Assembly: GCA_007375915.1 (NCBI GenBank)
Contig: VMFF01000054.1
Span: 1-6,714 of the forward strand
Reading direction: 5' to 3'
From: Candidatus Doudnabacteria bacterium Gr01-1014_77
GTDB taxonomy: Bacteria; Patescibacteriota; Doudnabacteria; UBA920; VMFF01
DNA length: 6,714 nucleotides
Positions 1 through 5,216 of this stretch are shown piece after piece. A model generated the notes under the pieces. It was not told the DNA's origin. It ran no database searches and was given only the letters and a program-made list of their open reading frames with translations. Within the stretch, counting starts at the first letter, position 1. Each line of letters starts with the position of its first letter. The position numbers and the translations under genes were made by a program.

Positions 1-200
1 AAAAAGAAGAAGAAAACCTGGATTGCGAATCCAGCCCAAGCCTTCTTCTGGTAGGTGTCTACCCCTGCGGCGATCTGTCCAAGCATCATCCCGATCGTGA
101 AGATCAAGAACTGCCGATCTTGTACCTTGCCTCCCTTGAGAGTAAACCACCCCCAGGAAAGCATCTGGCAGAGAATCATCCCCCAGATTACGAACTGCAT
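1..200 (-). CDS. Hypothetical membrane protein, truncated by the window edge
   Basis: I do not recognise this protein. The ATG at 198-200 opens a frame that runs without a stop to the left edge, giving 66 visible residues starting MQFVIWGMILCQML. The start is fixed by an ideal ribosome binding site: AGGAGG at 207-212, six bases before the ATG. The sequence is very hydrophobic, with likely membrane segments at residues 2-20, about 32-48 (FLIFTIGMMLGQIAAGV) and from about 56 to the edge (AGFAIQVFFF). Short charged loops (KGGKVQDR, DTYQKK) separate them. It is probably a small multi-pass inner-membrane protein. Base composition is higher than in the neighbouring gene (30 of 60 G/C at 121-180) and, with the strong promoter and ribosome site, resembles the operon at 3226-5162 more than the AT-rich genes. 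The C-terminus and function are unknown. Confidence 0.7.
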   Translation of the reverse strand, partial: MQFVIWGMILCQMLSWGWFTLKGGKVQDRQFLIFTIGMMLGQIAAGVDTYQKKAWAGFAIQVFFFF

Positions 201-223
201 CTGACTCCTCCTGGAGCGATGTG

Positions 224-241
224 GTTCACTTGATTGTGAAC
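224..241 (-). repeat. Inverted repeat at the predicted transcript 5' end
   Basis: GTTCAC and GTGAAC (224-229 and 236-241) form a perfect 6-bp stem around a 6-nt loop. The promoter at 247-275 predicts a transcription start near 240, so the leftward mRNA would begin with this hairpin, followed 11 bases later by AGGAGG. It could be a stabilising 5' hairpin or a second operator. The repeat is seen; the role is inferred. Confidence 0.5.
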
Positions 242-246
242 ATAAG

Positions 247-275
247 AAAATACCACATTCAGTGGTATTAGTCAA
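247..275 (-). promoter_or_regulatory. Strong sigma-70-type promoter for the left-edge gene
   Basis: Read on the minus strand, TTGACT (270-275) is followed by a 17-base spacer and TATTTT (247-252), with an extended -10 TG (TGG before TATTTT). The -35 matches the consensus at five of six bases and the spacer is optimal. The predicted start is near 240, giving a leader of about 40 bases that carries AGGAGG. The spacer is filled by a perfect inverted repeat, which suggests repressor control. Confidence 0.65.
249..269. repeat. Inverted repeat filling the promoter spacer (candidate operator)
   Basis: AATACCAC and GTGGTATT form a perfect 8-bp inverted repeat around ATTCA. It covers the whole -35/-10 spacer and part of the -10 of the minus-strand promoter, the classic place for a dimeric repressor to block RNA polymerase. 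On the minus strand the second arm runs into TTTTCTT, so the same sequence could instead, or also, be a weak terminator for the gene ending at 298. I favour the operator reading because of the exact fit to the promoter. Confidence 0.5.
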
Positions 276-297
276 TGATTAAAGAATATTAATAAAA

Positions 298-663
298 CTA
301 AAAACGTGTTTCCGGATTCCTGTCTATCAAATCATGCGCTTTTTGCATATCTTCTGGTGGGTATATGTATATTATCTCAAACTTCCCAGAAGTAAGTAGC
401 TTTGAGTAATCATGATTAATTTCTAACATATGAATCAGACCCCAATATATCCACTTGCCTTCCCTGTTCTCTACCAAGAAATTCCTTACTGGTGTTTGTT
501 GGTAATTGCGTATCCCTTTTTTATCTTTAAACTCAAAAATCTTTCCTTTAAAGTCTTCTGCTTTAAAAGGATTTAGTTTATGTTTTTCTAAATCAAGCTC
601 TAAAGGAAATCCCTGTTCCTTCGTTATTTGTAATGTATCATTTAACACTATTATGCTTCCCAT
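298..663 (-). CDS. Small hypothetical protein (121 aa)
   Basis: A soluble 121-residue protein starting MGSIIVLNDTLQITKEQGFP and ending DLIDRNPETRF. It has no signal peptide or membrane segment. It reads as a compact alpha/beta domain: a charged N-terminal half with FKGKIFEFKDK, a likely core strand pair around WIYWGLIHMLEIN, then GKFEIIYIYPPEDMQKAHDLIDRNPET. The composition and phrase pattern give me the impression of a conserved family in CPR genomes, but I cannot name a function. An upstream ATG at 681 is open in frame, but I reject it because an extended -10 (TGTTACTAT, 672-680) lies between it and the ATG at 663; transcription would begin around 665, making the mRNA essentially leaderless. 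The gene follows directly after the terminator of the cold-shock gene. Confidence 0.75.
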   Translation of the reverse strand: MGSIIVLNDTLQITKEQGFPLELDLEKHKLNPFKAEDFKGKIFEFKDKKGIRNYQQTPVRNFLVENREGKWIYWGLIHMLEINHDYSKLLTSGKFEIIYIYPPEDMQKAHDLIDRNPETRF

Positions 664-671
664 ATGAAAAT

Positions 672-680
672 ATAGTAACA
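672..680 (-). promoter_or_regulatory. Extended -10 promoter for a leaderless gene
   Basis: Minus-strand TGT followed by TACTAT gives a TGn extended -10 whose hexamer ends 8 bases before the ATG at 663. There is no clear -35. It abuts the T-tract of the preceding terminator, and no Shine-Dalgarno sequence fits between it and the start codon. Confidence 0.45.
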
Positions 681-681
681 A

Positions 682-711
682 AAAAACAACCCTTTTAAAA
701 GGGTTGTTTTT
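682..711 (-). terminator. Rho-independent terminator of the cold-shock gene
   Basis: A perfect 30-base palindrome made of AAAACAACCCTTTT and its complement forms a long hairpin. On the minus strand seven T follow it (680-686). It begins 13 bases after the cold-shock gene's stop codon. The plus strand also carries a T run after the hairpin, so it may work in both directions. Confidence 0.9.
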
Positions 712-723
712 AATATAAAGAGC

Positions 724-921
724 TTAAGCGCGCTTTACGTTGACTGCATTCTTTCCTTTTTCAGAATCTTCAACATCGAAAGTGACTTTGTCACCTTCCT
801 GAAGTTCTTCAAAAGTAACTCCAACTAGGGAGTTTCTGTGAAAGAACAAGTCTTTGTCTTGACCTTCTGGGGTAATGAAACCAAAACCCTTGTCAGTCTT
901 TTTCTTAACTATACCGTTCAT
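724..921 (-). CDS. Cold-shock domain protein (CspA family)
   Basis: A 65-residue single cold-shock domain, the usual length for CspA-type RNA chaperones that bind single-stranded RNA and DNA in the cytoplasm and melt secondary structure. RNP1 is visible as KGFGFI (residues 11-16) and RNP2 as DLFFHR (24-29), where most family members have VFVHFS-like sequence. The domain opens canonically with MNGIVKKKTDKGFGF. Although an ATG 12 codons upstream (955-957) is open in frame, MNGIVKK is the family-standard start and I choose it. No Shine-Dalgarno is visible before it (AAACAATCTC). A leader of about 100 bases could exist, as in cold-induced csp genes, but I see no convincing promoter. A strong terminator follows. 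The short genome style means it may be constitutive. Confidence 0.93.
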   Translation of the reverse strand: MNGIVKKKTDKGFGFITPEGQDKDLFFHRNSLVGVTFEELQEGDKVTFDVEDSEKGKNAVNVKRA

Positions 922-1027
922 GAGATTGTTTTTTAAAAATAAGTGTGCAAATTCCAATATATTTGTGAAACTCGACGATTTTTCTAAATATGAGTTGCAA
1001 GCTAGTATGACACAGATCTAGAAAAAT

Positions 1028-1058
1028 AGATAGGGGGCCTCCCGTCCCTTACTTATCT
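1028..1058 (-). terminator. Possible terminator of the sigma/anti-sigma operon
   Basis: On the minus strand AGATA (1054-1058) can pair with TATCT (1028-1032), enclosing a GGG/CCC pairing, and ATTTTTC follows. The hairpin overlaps the stop codon at 1049-1051 and is bulged, so it is a weak call. If it fails, transcription would read on into the cold-shock gene. Confidence 0.35.
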
Positions 1059-1795
1059 CTGTTTTCTTTTCTATGAGAGGATTTTTCCGCTCTATTCTTT
1101 AACTCTTTAAGAACCTTTTTGGAATCTCTTTTACTATTCTCAAAAGATTGTTCTGGTTTTTCTGATTCTATTTTACTTTCAGATTTATTATCCTCTTCGT
1201 ATTCTTTGTCCTCAGAAAGCTTGTCTAAAACATCAGTATGACCTACCAAAGACAAACCCAGATTATCATCAAGCTCAAGAGCAGCATCATCGCTAACATG
1301 CTCCTTAACCTCTGATATATTCATATCAAATTTCTCAGAATGTCTAGTTAAACTCTTAGTTATTGATTCTTTTTTCTGGTTATCTAACTTTCCCTGTGAT
1401 GATAAAGCTTCTGCTTCTTTTAATCTTTCAATGGTTAAATCAGATTCAACTTTTACTTTTTTAGCAGGCGTATTAGCAAAAGACGTTTTTATCTTCTCAT
1501 TAATCTGAGTTTTAACTGGATACAGAAAATCTCCTGGTAAAGACTTTTCTGCTGCTTGTGATATTCCTGCAGAAGAAAAAACTAAAACAACCAAACAAAC
1601 AACTGCAATTGCGTATCTATTGGTTCTAAAAAAAGCAAAGCTAAAAGAATAAAACGGTCTTGGTTTTAATTCTTCCTTCAAAGCATCTGAAGCTACAGCA
1701 ATCTTGATGTTTCTTAACATCTCTGCTTTTTCTTCACTACTTAAGCTTACAGATCTTAAGGTGGCTATTAATTTTTCAAATCTTTCGTTATTCAT
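1049..1795 (-). CDS. DUF5667-like membrane protein, probable anti-sigma factor
   Basis: A 248-residue protein with one membrane segment at about residues 61-80 (YAIAVVCLVVLVFSSAG), a short N-terminal cytoplasmic part (1-60) and a long outer part. After the membrane comes the DUF5667 signature: EKSLPGDFLYPVKTQINEKI (84-103), then TIERLKEAEALSSQGKLD (121-138). The rest (about 140-248) is strongly charged and rich in Lys, Glu and Ser, probably helical or disordered. ATGAATAA holds both this start codon and the upstream sigma stop, an 8-base overlap, so the two are co-transcribed and probably translationally coupled. By context and topology the N-terminal segment would bind and hold the sigma factor at the membrane, and the outer region would sense the envelope. 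The N-terminus shows no clear zinc-finger (HxxxCxxC) anti-sigma motif, so the anti-sigma role is inferred from position. Confidence 0.8.
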   Translation of the reverse strand: MNNERFEKLIATLRSVSLSSEEKAEMLRNIKIAVASDALKEELKPRPFYSFSFAFFRTNRYAIAVVCLVVLVFSSAGISQAAEKSLPGDFLYPVKTQINEKIKTSFANTPAKKVKVESDLTIERLKEAEALSSQGKLDNQKKESITKSLTRHSEKFDMNISEVKEHVSDDAALELDDNLGLSLVGHTDVLDKLSEDKEYEEDNKSESKIESEKPEQSFENSKRDSKKVLKELKNRAEKSSHRKENRDK

Positions 1796-2288
1796 AAAGT
1801 TCTTCTACATTTAAATTCTTTTTTAACATCTGGATACCTCTGTGGAGCTGTACTGAAATAGTATTTTCAGAAGCACCTATTACATCTGCGATTTCTATAA
1901 CTGAAAGGTCTTCAATATACCGCATCATTAAGACCTGTTTGTATTTCTCAGGCAAACTGTGTACTTCTTTTAAAACTGCCTGTAAATCCATAAAATCAAC
2001 TTCTTGCCTACCTTCTTTGACGAAATCAACGCCTTTTTCTTGCAAGCTATCCAGAGAAACTTCCTTGTGTTTCCTGTAATAATCAATGATGAGGTTAGTA
2101 GCCACCTTGTAAAGAAAAGCCTTCATATTCTCTATTTCTTTGCCCTTTTCTAAAGCCTGCCATGTTCTAACAAAGGTTTCTTGGGTTAAATCCTTAGCTA
2201 CTTCCCTACTAGATACACGAAAAAAACAATGTCTGAAAATACTATCAGCAAATTCATTATACGTTTTTTCAAAATCTAATTCATTCAT
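1788..2288 (-). CDS. ECF-type RNA polymerase sigma factor
   Basis: A 166-residue sigma-70 family protein of ECF size, with only regions 2 and 4. Region 2 spans about residues 6-75, with the -10 binding core DLTQETFVRTWQAL and the following FLYKVATNLIIDYYRKHK. Region 4 spans about 106-158, with LPEKYKQVLMMRYIEDLS and the -35 recognition helix-turn-helix EIADVIGASENTISVQLHRG. It directs RNA polymerase core enzyme to a small set of promoters. A GTG at 2292-2294 is open in frame, but I prefer the ATG at 2286-2288 (MNELDFEKTYNEF): a perfect TATAAT sits 8 bases upstream, so the mRNA would start near 2290 and be leaderless. A weak AGG at about 2295 could be a Shine-Dalgarno only if transcription began further back. 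The DUF5667-like protein overlaps its end and a secreted-protein gene diverges from its start. Confidence 0.93.
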   Translation of the reverse strand: MNELDFEKTYNEFADSIFRHCFFRVSSREVAKDLTQETFVRTWQALEKGKEIENMKAFLYKVATNLIIDYYRKHKEVSLDSLQEKGVDFVKEGRQEVDFMDLQAVLKEVHSLPEKYKQVLMMRYIEDLSVIEIADVIGASENTISVQLHRGIQMLKKNLNVEELYE

Positions 2289-2296
2289 TGACACCT

Positions 2297-2325
2297 ATTA
2301 TACACTAAAAAATACCCTGTAAGAA
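2297..2325 (-). promoter_or_regulatory. Sigma-factor gene promoter
   Basis: On the minus strand a perfect TATAAT (2297-2302) lies 17 bases after a weak -35, TTCTTA (2320-2325). The predicted start is at about 2290, two bases before the ATG at 2288. The -35 falls inside the inverted repeat at 2319-2334, so a regulator bound there could control both divergent genes. Confidence 0.55.
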
Positions 2326-2348
2326 ATAACTTACCACCACGTTATACA
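2318..2348 (+). promoter_or_regulatory. Candidate ECF-type promoter of the secreted-protein gene
   Basis: TGTAAG (2318-2323), 16 bases, then CGTT (2340-2343) has the spacing of ECF promoters with a CGTC/CGTT-like -10. TATACA (2343-2348) overlaps it and could serve as a housekeeping -10 instead. The predicted start near 2350-2355 leaves a leader of about 60 bases before the ATG at 2416. The match is suggestive only, since the binding motif of this sigma factor is unknown. Confidence 0.3.
2319..2334. repeat. Inverted repeat in the divergent intergenic region
   Basis: GTAAG and CTTAC form a perfect 5-bp inverted repeat around AAATAA. It overlaps the -35 regions proposed for both divergent promoters, so it is a candidate shared operator or a symmetric -35 element. 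It is short enough to occur by chance. Confidence 0.3.
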
Positions 2349-2415
2349 TATGCAAAAGGTCGAATAAACCTTAAAAACCAATTAAACACATAAACCAAGA
2401 AAAGGATCAAATACT

Positions 2416-3045
2416 ATGAACAATCTAAGAAAATACGCAGCTATTGGTGCTGTGGCATTAACAACCATTTTGCCATTTGCAGCATCTGCACACAGCGATG
2501 ATTCAAACAAAAGCGAAAAAAGAGAAGAGAAAAGAGAACACAAATCTCAATCTTATGAGCACAAAGCATTTACAGGAACAGTTACTGCTTTAAGCACAAC
2601 TGGTTTTACCTTAACTAGTGCAAATGGAATTGTATATACAGTTACCATAGCAAATGCTCAAATGAAACACCCATTCGATGGAAGCATTGTTCTTGCTGAT
2701 ATAAAAGTAAACGACAAGGTTGTTGTTAAAGGAACTTTAACAGGAACAACCATTGCAGCAAAAACTGTATTAGACATGCCTGCTAATACTCACATAGCAA
2801 AGGCTAAAGGATTAGTAACAGCAGTAACTGGGAACACAGTAACACTCCAGACCAATCACGATGGAGTCATAAGCAACGTCACAGTTAAAACTGATACTAA
2901 CACCCAATACACCAAAGATGGACAAACAGGAACCTCTGCAGACGTTAAAGTCGGAAGCAGAATTAATGTTAAAGGTCTTTGGGATGAAACCCTAAATGTT
3001 CTTAATGCAATCAAAATCAGCATTAAGACCATGATAAATCAATAA
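2416..3045 (+). CDS. Secreted protein with two DUF5666-like repeats
   Basis: A 209-residue exported protein. Residues 1-25 form a Sec signal peptide: MNNLRKY, a hydrophobic core AAIGAVALTTILPFA, then an ASA cleavage site before HSDD. A charged linker (about 26-50, SEKREEKREHK) follows. Two similar beta-rich units come next, at about 52-119 and 131-202. Each follows the DUF5666 plan: G-x-V-T-A, then FTLTS or VTLQT, a V-x-V segment, then a D-[IV]-K-V-[NG] turn followed by V-x-V-K-G (DIKVNDKVVVKG; DVKVGSRINVKG). Such domains are probably small OB-like beta barrels at the cell surface; their ligand is not known to me. AAGGA nine bases before the ATG is the ribosome site. It diverges from the ECF sigma gene and ends in its own strong terminator, so it is probably a target or envelope partner of that system. 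Confidence 0.85.
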   Translation: MNNLRKYAAIGAVALTTILPFAASAHSDDSNKSEKREEKREHKSQSYEHKAFTGTVTALSTTGFTLTSANGIVYTVTIANAQMKHPFDGSIVLADIKVNDKVVVKGTLTGTTIAAKTVLDMPANTHIAKAKGLVTAVTGNTVTLQTNHDGVISNVTVKTDTNTQYTKDGQTGTSADVKVGSRINVKGLWDETLNVLNAIKISIKTMINQ

Positions 3046-3065
3046 CAACTAAATAACTCCGAACA

Positions 3066-3083
3066 CAGCTGATATGCCAGCTG
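3066..3083. repeat. Small CAGCTG hairpin before the terminator
   Basis: CAGCTG occurs twice (3066-3071 and 3078-3083), separated by ATATGC. Because CAGCTG is its own complement, the pair is both a direct and an inverted repeat and can fold into a 6-bp hairpin just before the main terminator. Function unknown; it may be chance or an mRNA 3' end stabiliser. Confidence 0.3.
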
Positions 3084-3120
3084 ATTACAAAAGCCACCCG
3101 CCCTGGGTGGCTTTTGTAAT
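3084..3120 (+). terminator. Rho-independent terminator after the secreted-protein gene
   Basis: ATTACAAAAGCCACCC (3084-3099) pairs perfectly over 16 bases with 3105-3120 around the loop GCCCT. The 3' arm contains the T run. It is nearly symmetric and could stop transcription from either side, insulating the next operon. Confidence 0.93.
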
Positions 3121-3142
3121 TAATCCCTCTATCTTTAATATA

Positions 3143-3172
3143 TTGAAAAATACCTTTCTTTTGGTGTATACT
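3143..3172 (+). promoter_or_regulatory. Promoter of the two-gene GC-richer operon
   Basis: TTGAAA (3143-3148), an 18-base spacer, then TATACT (3167-3172). Both boxes match the sigma-70 consensus at five of six bases. The predicted start is near 3179, leaving a 47-base leader with a 5'-terminal hairpin and an AAGGAGG ribosome site. Confidence 0.7.
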
Positions 3173-3177
3173 CGCTA

Positions 3178-3195
3178 GAAGGCATTCCCGCCTTC
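3178..3195 (+). repeat. 5'-terminal hairpin in the operon leader
   Basis: GAAGGC and GCCTTC (3178-3183 and 3190-3195) form a perfect 6-bp stem with the 6-nt loop ATTCCC. It begins within one base of the predicted transcription start, so the mRNA would start with it. The left-edge gene has a hairpin of identical geometry at 224-241 but different sequence. Confidence 0.5.
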
Positions 3196-3225
3196 CTACA
3201 TCTTTAGCACCCTCAAGGAGGGGTT

Positions 3226-4314
3226 ATGAAAATCATCAAGCTGTCTGATGGCCTCTTCGAGGTCACTGCATCAAGGATCGTTGACGCTGATCGCATCCAT
3301 GACGACCTGTCCTTTCTCCATAGGGCGGGCATGCTCACGTTCGGCGACCTAACCACCAGGATCCTGCACGACGAGTTCACTAGGCTTGGATACGAAATCC
3401 AGCTCACTGACCTCTGTTTTGAAGACGATCTCTCGATCGGGCTGCAGATGCCAGAAACATGGTATCTCAACTGCGGGCTCTATGCCCCCAGCATCTCCAT
3501 GTACTTCAATTTCTTGAACCTCAAGGAGATGGCCAAGGAAGAAGTGCTGTACACGAGAAACGCTCTCGTATGTAACGACTTCGGACACATCGCTGCGATC
3601 GAGATCTACATTCAAGACGAGCTTCTGCCTTCTCTGGATGCAGCAAACAAGCGTTACTTCGGCACCCCGCGCACGCTCACTGAATGCATGCGGGTTCTCG
3701 AAGGCTGGGACATGGAACGACTTCCGCGCCTTGGTCGCTACGTCACCTACGCCGACTTCATCCAACTGTGGTGCAGTATAAACTTCCCGGACTATAAGTC
3801 GGGAGAATGGAGACTCGGCAAGGAGGCCTCGCGAAAGCTTCTCAGGCAAAGCGGAACAACGAACGTACGCGAGGGTATCAAGTTTTTCTGGCAGCACTAC
3901 CTCGAAGCACGATCCGAAAAGGTTGCTCTCGAAGATCTCGAGATCGACATCCTGGATCCAAGCTTCCAGGAGTTTCGCCAACCACGCTACGTCCTCGTTG
4001 GAGAGGACATCTTTGCTGATGAGTGGCTCGACACTGGTCATGAGATGGTCTTCAGAAGTTTCAGCGAATCGAAGATCCTTCGCTACCCGCGTCTTGTCGT
4101 CTCCAACGGAAAACAGCTCAAAACAGCCAAGCTCATGCAAAAGCGCTTCCCATCGTCAACGGTGATCATGTTCAAGAACCCGTCGACAATGCCCTCGTTC
4201 ACCATGACAAAGTACGACGAGGTCAAGGAAGGCGTTAGCAGAGAGGTTGCAGTTGTTGCGAGTGGTCTGCGTCACATCCACAAGATGTTGGAGGGGCGCA
4301 ATGACAAACGATGA
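3226..4314 (+). CDS. Unrecognised 362-residue protein, first gene of a two-gene operon
   Basis: I do not recognise this protein. It is soluble, with no signal peptide or membrane segment, and is acidic to neutral with many aromatic residues. The N-terminal half has a likely helical part (about 20-55, ADRIHDDLSFLHRAGMLTFG) and strand-rich parts around WYLNCGLYAPSISMYFNFLN (79-98) and FGHIAAIEIYIQDELLP (119-135). A Trp/Tyr-rich middle part follows (160-225). The C-terminal third (about 285-350) has an alpha/beta look: YPRLVVSNGKQLKTAKLMQK (287-306), then STVIMFKNP, then REVAVVASGLRHIHKML. I see no certain catalytic motif. The start is fixed by AAGGAGG (3215-3221), four bases before the ATG. The stop overlaps the next gene by four bases. 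Base composition is much higher than in the flanking AT-rich genes (32 of 60 G/C at 3241-3300), suggesting transfer or a distinct mobile origin. A 263-codon open frame on the opposite strand (3349-4140) is a shadow. Confidence 0.8.
   Translation: MKIIKLSDGLFEVTASRIVDADRIHDDLSFLHRAGMLTFGDLTTRILHDEFTRLGYEIQLTDLCFEDDLSIGLQMPETWYLNCGLYAPSISMYFNFLNLKEMAKEEVLYTRNALVCNDFGHIAAIEIYIQDELLPSLDAANKRYFGTPRTLTECMRVLEGWDMERLPRLGRYVTYADFIQLWCSINFPDYKSGEWRLGKEASRKLLRQSGTTNVREGIKFFWQHYLEARSEKVALEDLEIDILDPSFQEFRQPRYVLVGEDIFADEWLDTGHEMVFRSFSESKILRYPRLVVSNGKQLKTAKLMQKRFPSSTVIMFKNPSTMPSFTMTKYDEVKEGVSREVAVVASGLRHIHKMLEGRNDKR
4290..4303 (+). promoter_or_regulatory. Ribosome binding site that favours an out-of-frame start
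   Basis: GGAGG (4290-4294) lies six bases before the ATG at 4301-4303, the ideal spacing, but 16 bases before the ATG at 4311 that opens the kinase frame. The 4301 frame encodes 40 residues (MTNDDSAKSAALRFLNRV...) and ends at 4421-4423. Going from it to the kinase frame needs a +1 shift. Confidence 0.55.
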
Positions 4315-5162
4315 TTCCGCTAAAAGCGCGGCGCTCCGGTTCCTCAACAGAGTTCGAAGCGACCGATCGCATCGCCAGAGCAGCCAAGGAGAGCGCTCTC
4401 CTGCACCAAGCATCTCGAGTTAATCGCTACTTGATTCCGCGCCATCTGGCAGAGTTCGTCTTTGAAAACCAGATGATCTTTGTCACCGAAATCCTCCAAG
4501 GAAAATCGGTGACTGAGATTTGCATCGGCAAAAAAGAAGTCGAGAAAATAGCCGACGCAATCAGGCAGAATCAAGACGTTCTATCACAAACCTCTCTCGG
4601 TAAAGAACTCATCGCCGAGGCAAGCAGAGCAACATCGTACTACAAGACAAAGGTCGCGAAGTTCCTGAAAAGCCACTTCGACATCAACATCGGCTTCGAA
4701 GAACTCGCGTTCCTTGAACCGCTAGAAGAGCTAAGGAGAAGCTCTGCTGTAATCGTAAGTGACCGAAGCCCGGCCAACTTCGTGATACACGAAGATAGAG
4801 TCGGCGCTTACGACTTCGAGGTTGCATTCGCTGGTGTTGCTTTCGAGGACTGGTCGTGGTTCATCGACGACCCACGATTGAACACCTCGATAAGCTGGCA
4901 GGAGATTCTGCATCTTTTCTGCGAAGACTACGCAAAAGTTGACCGCAGAAGCGAGGCAGAAATAACCCAGTCCTTCTTCATCTCCTCGATCTTTGTTTGC
5001 ATCAAGCAGTCCTGCATGATGCTTGCAATGGGCGAAGCAGAGATGAGCAACCATTACCTGGCGTGTGCAACCAGGTCAGCAAAACAATCAACGAATAAGG
5101 AGGCAATTGAATTGGTTCGGAGACTGCGGGAAAAATCCCCGTATGAAATCCGAAACGAATAA
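4311..5162 (+). CDS. Phosphotransferase-like (APH/choline kinase fold) protein, short N-lobe
   Basis: 283 residues from the ATG at 4311. The C-terminal part matches the aminoglycoside-phosphotransferase/choline-kinase plan. VSDRSPANF (149-157) fits the catalytic loop H-G-D-x-x-P-x-N, with D151 and N156 kept but His replaced by Val. YDFE (167-170) fits the Mg-binding D-F/W-E, with D168. The hinge is at MIFVTEILQGKSV (55-67) and helix C near AKESALL (25-31). Such enzymes phosphorylate small molecules using ATP. The N-terminus is short: only about 25 residues precede helix C, where the family usually has about 60, so the glycine-rich ATP loop is missing and the only candidate strand-3 lysine is K5. 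The start is uncertain: GGAGGGG (4290-4296) is correctly spaced for the ATG at 4301, which is in another frame and stops at 4423. A one-base frameshift, a degraded gene or a pseudokinase are all possible. Operon partner of the 362-residue protein. Confidence 0.7.
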   Translation: MIPLKARRSGSSTEFEATDRIARAAKESALLHQASRVNRYLIPRHLAEFVFENQMIFVTEILQGKSVTEICIGKKEVEKIADAIRQNQDVLSQTSLGKELIAEASRATSYYKTKVAKFLKSHFDINIGFEELAFLEPLEELRRSSAVIVSDRSPANFVIHEDRVGAYDFEVAFAGVAFEDWSWFIDDPRLNTSISWQEILHLFCEDYAKVDRRSEAEITQSFFISSIFVCIKQSCMMLAMGEAEMSNHYLACATRSAKQSTNKEAIELVRRLREKSPYEIRNE

Positions 5163-5164
5163 AC

Positions 5165-5201
5165 CGAAACCCGTCTGTAACAAGGCGGGTTTCGTTGTTT
5201 T
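5165..5201 (+). terminator. Rho-independent terminator of the GC-richer operon
   Basis: CGAAACCCGTCT (5165-5176) pairs with AGGCGGGTTTCG (5183-5194) over 12 bases, with one G-T pair, around the loop GTAACA, then TTGTTTT. It begins two bases after the kinase-like gene's stop codon. The minus strand has only a weak T tract after it, so it mainly serves the rightward operon. Confidence 0.9.
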
Positions 5202-5216
5202 AAAAAGAATTTTCTT

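Noticed and set aside
2140..2322. 60-codon plus-strand frame antisense to the sigma gene
   Set aside because: Opposite strand of a clear ECF sigma gene, with no ribosome site and no sensible protein features.
3349..4140. 263-codon open frame on the minus strand
   Set aside because: It lies fully antisense to the 362-residue gene, has no ribosome site or promoter, and its protein shows no recognisable domain. Long mirrored frames are common opposite GC-richer coding sequence.
3226..4330. TGA recoding (TGA=Gly) joining the two operon genes
   Set aside because: Reading through the TGA at 4312-4314 reaches a TAA three codons later, so recoding gives no fusion, and other genes here end normally under the standard code.
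4156..5054. Minus-strand frames opposite the kinase-like gene
   Set aside because: Several open frames (4156-4413, 4344-4574, 4731-5054) have no start signals and are mirror frames of the coding strand.
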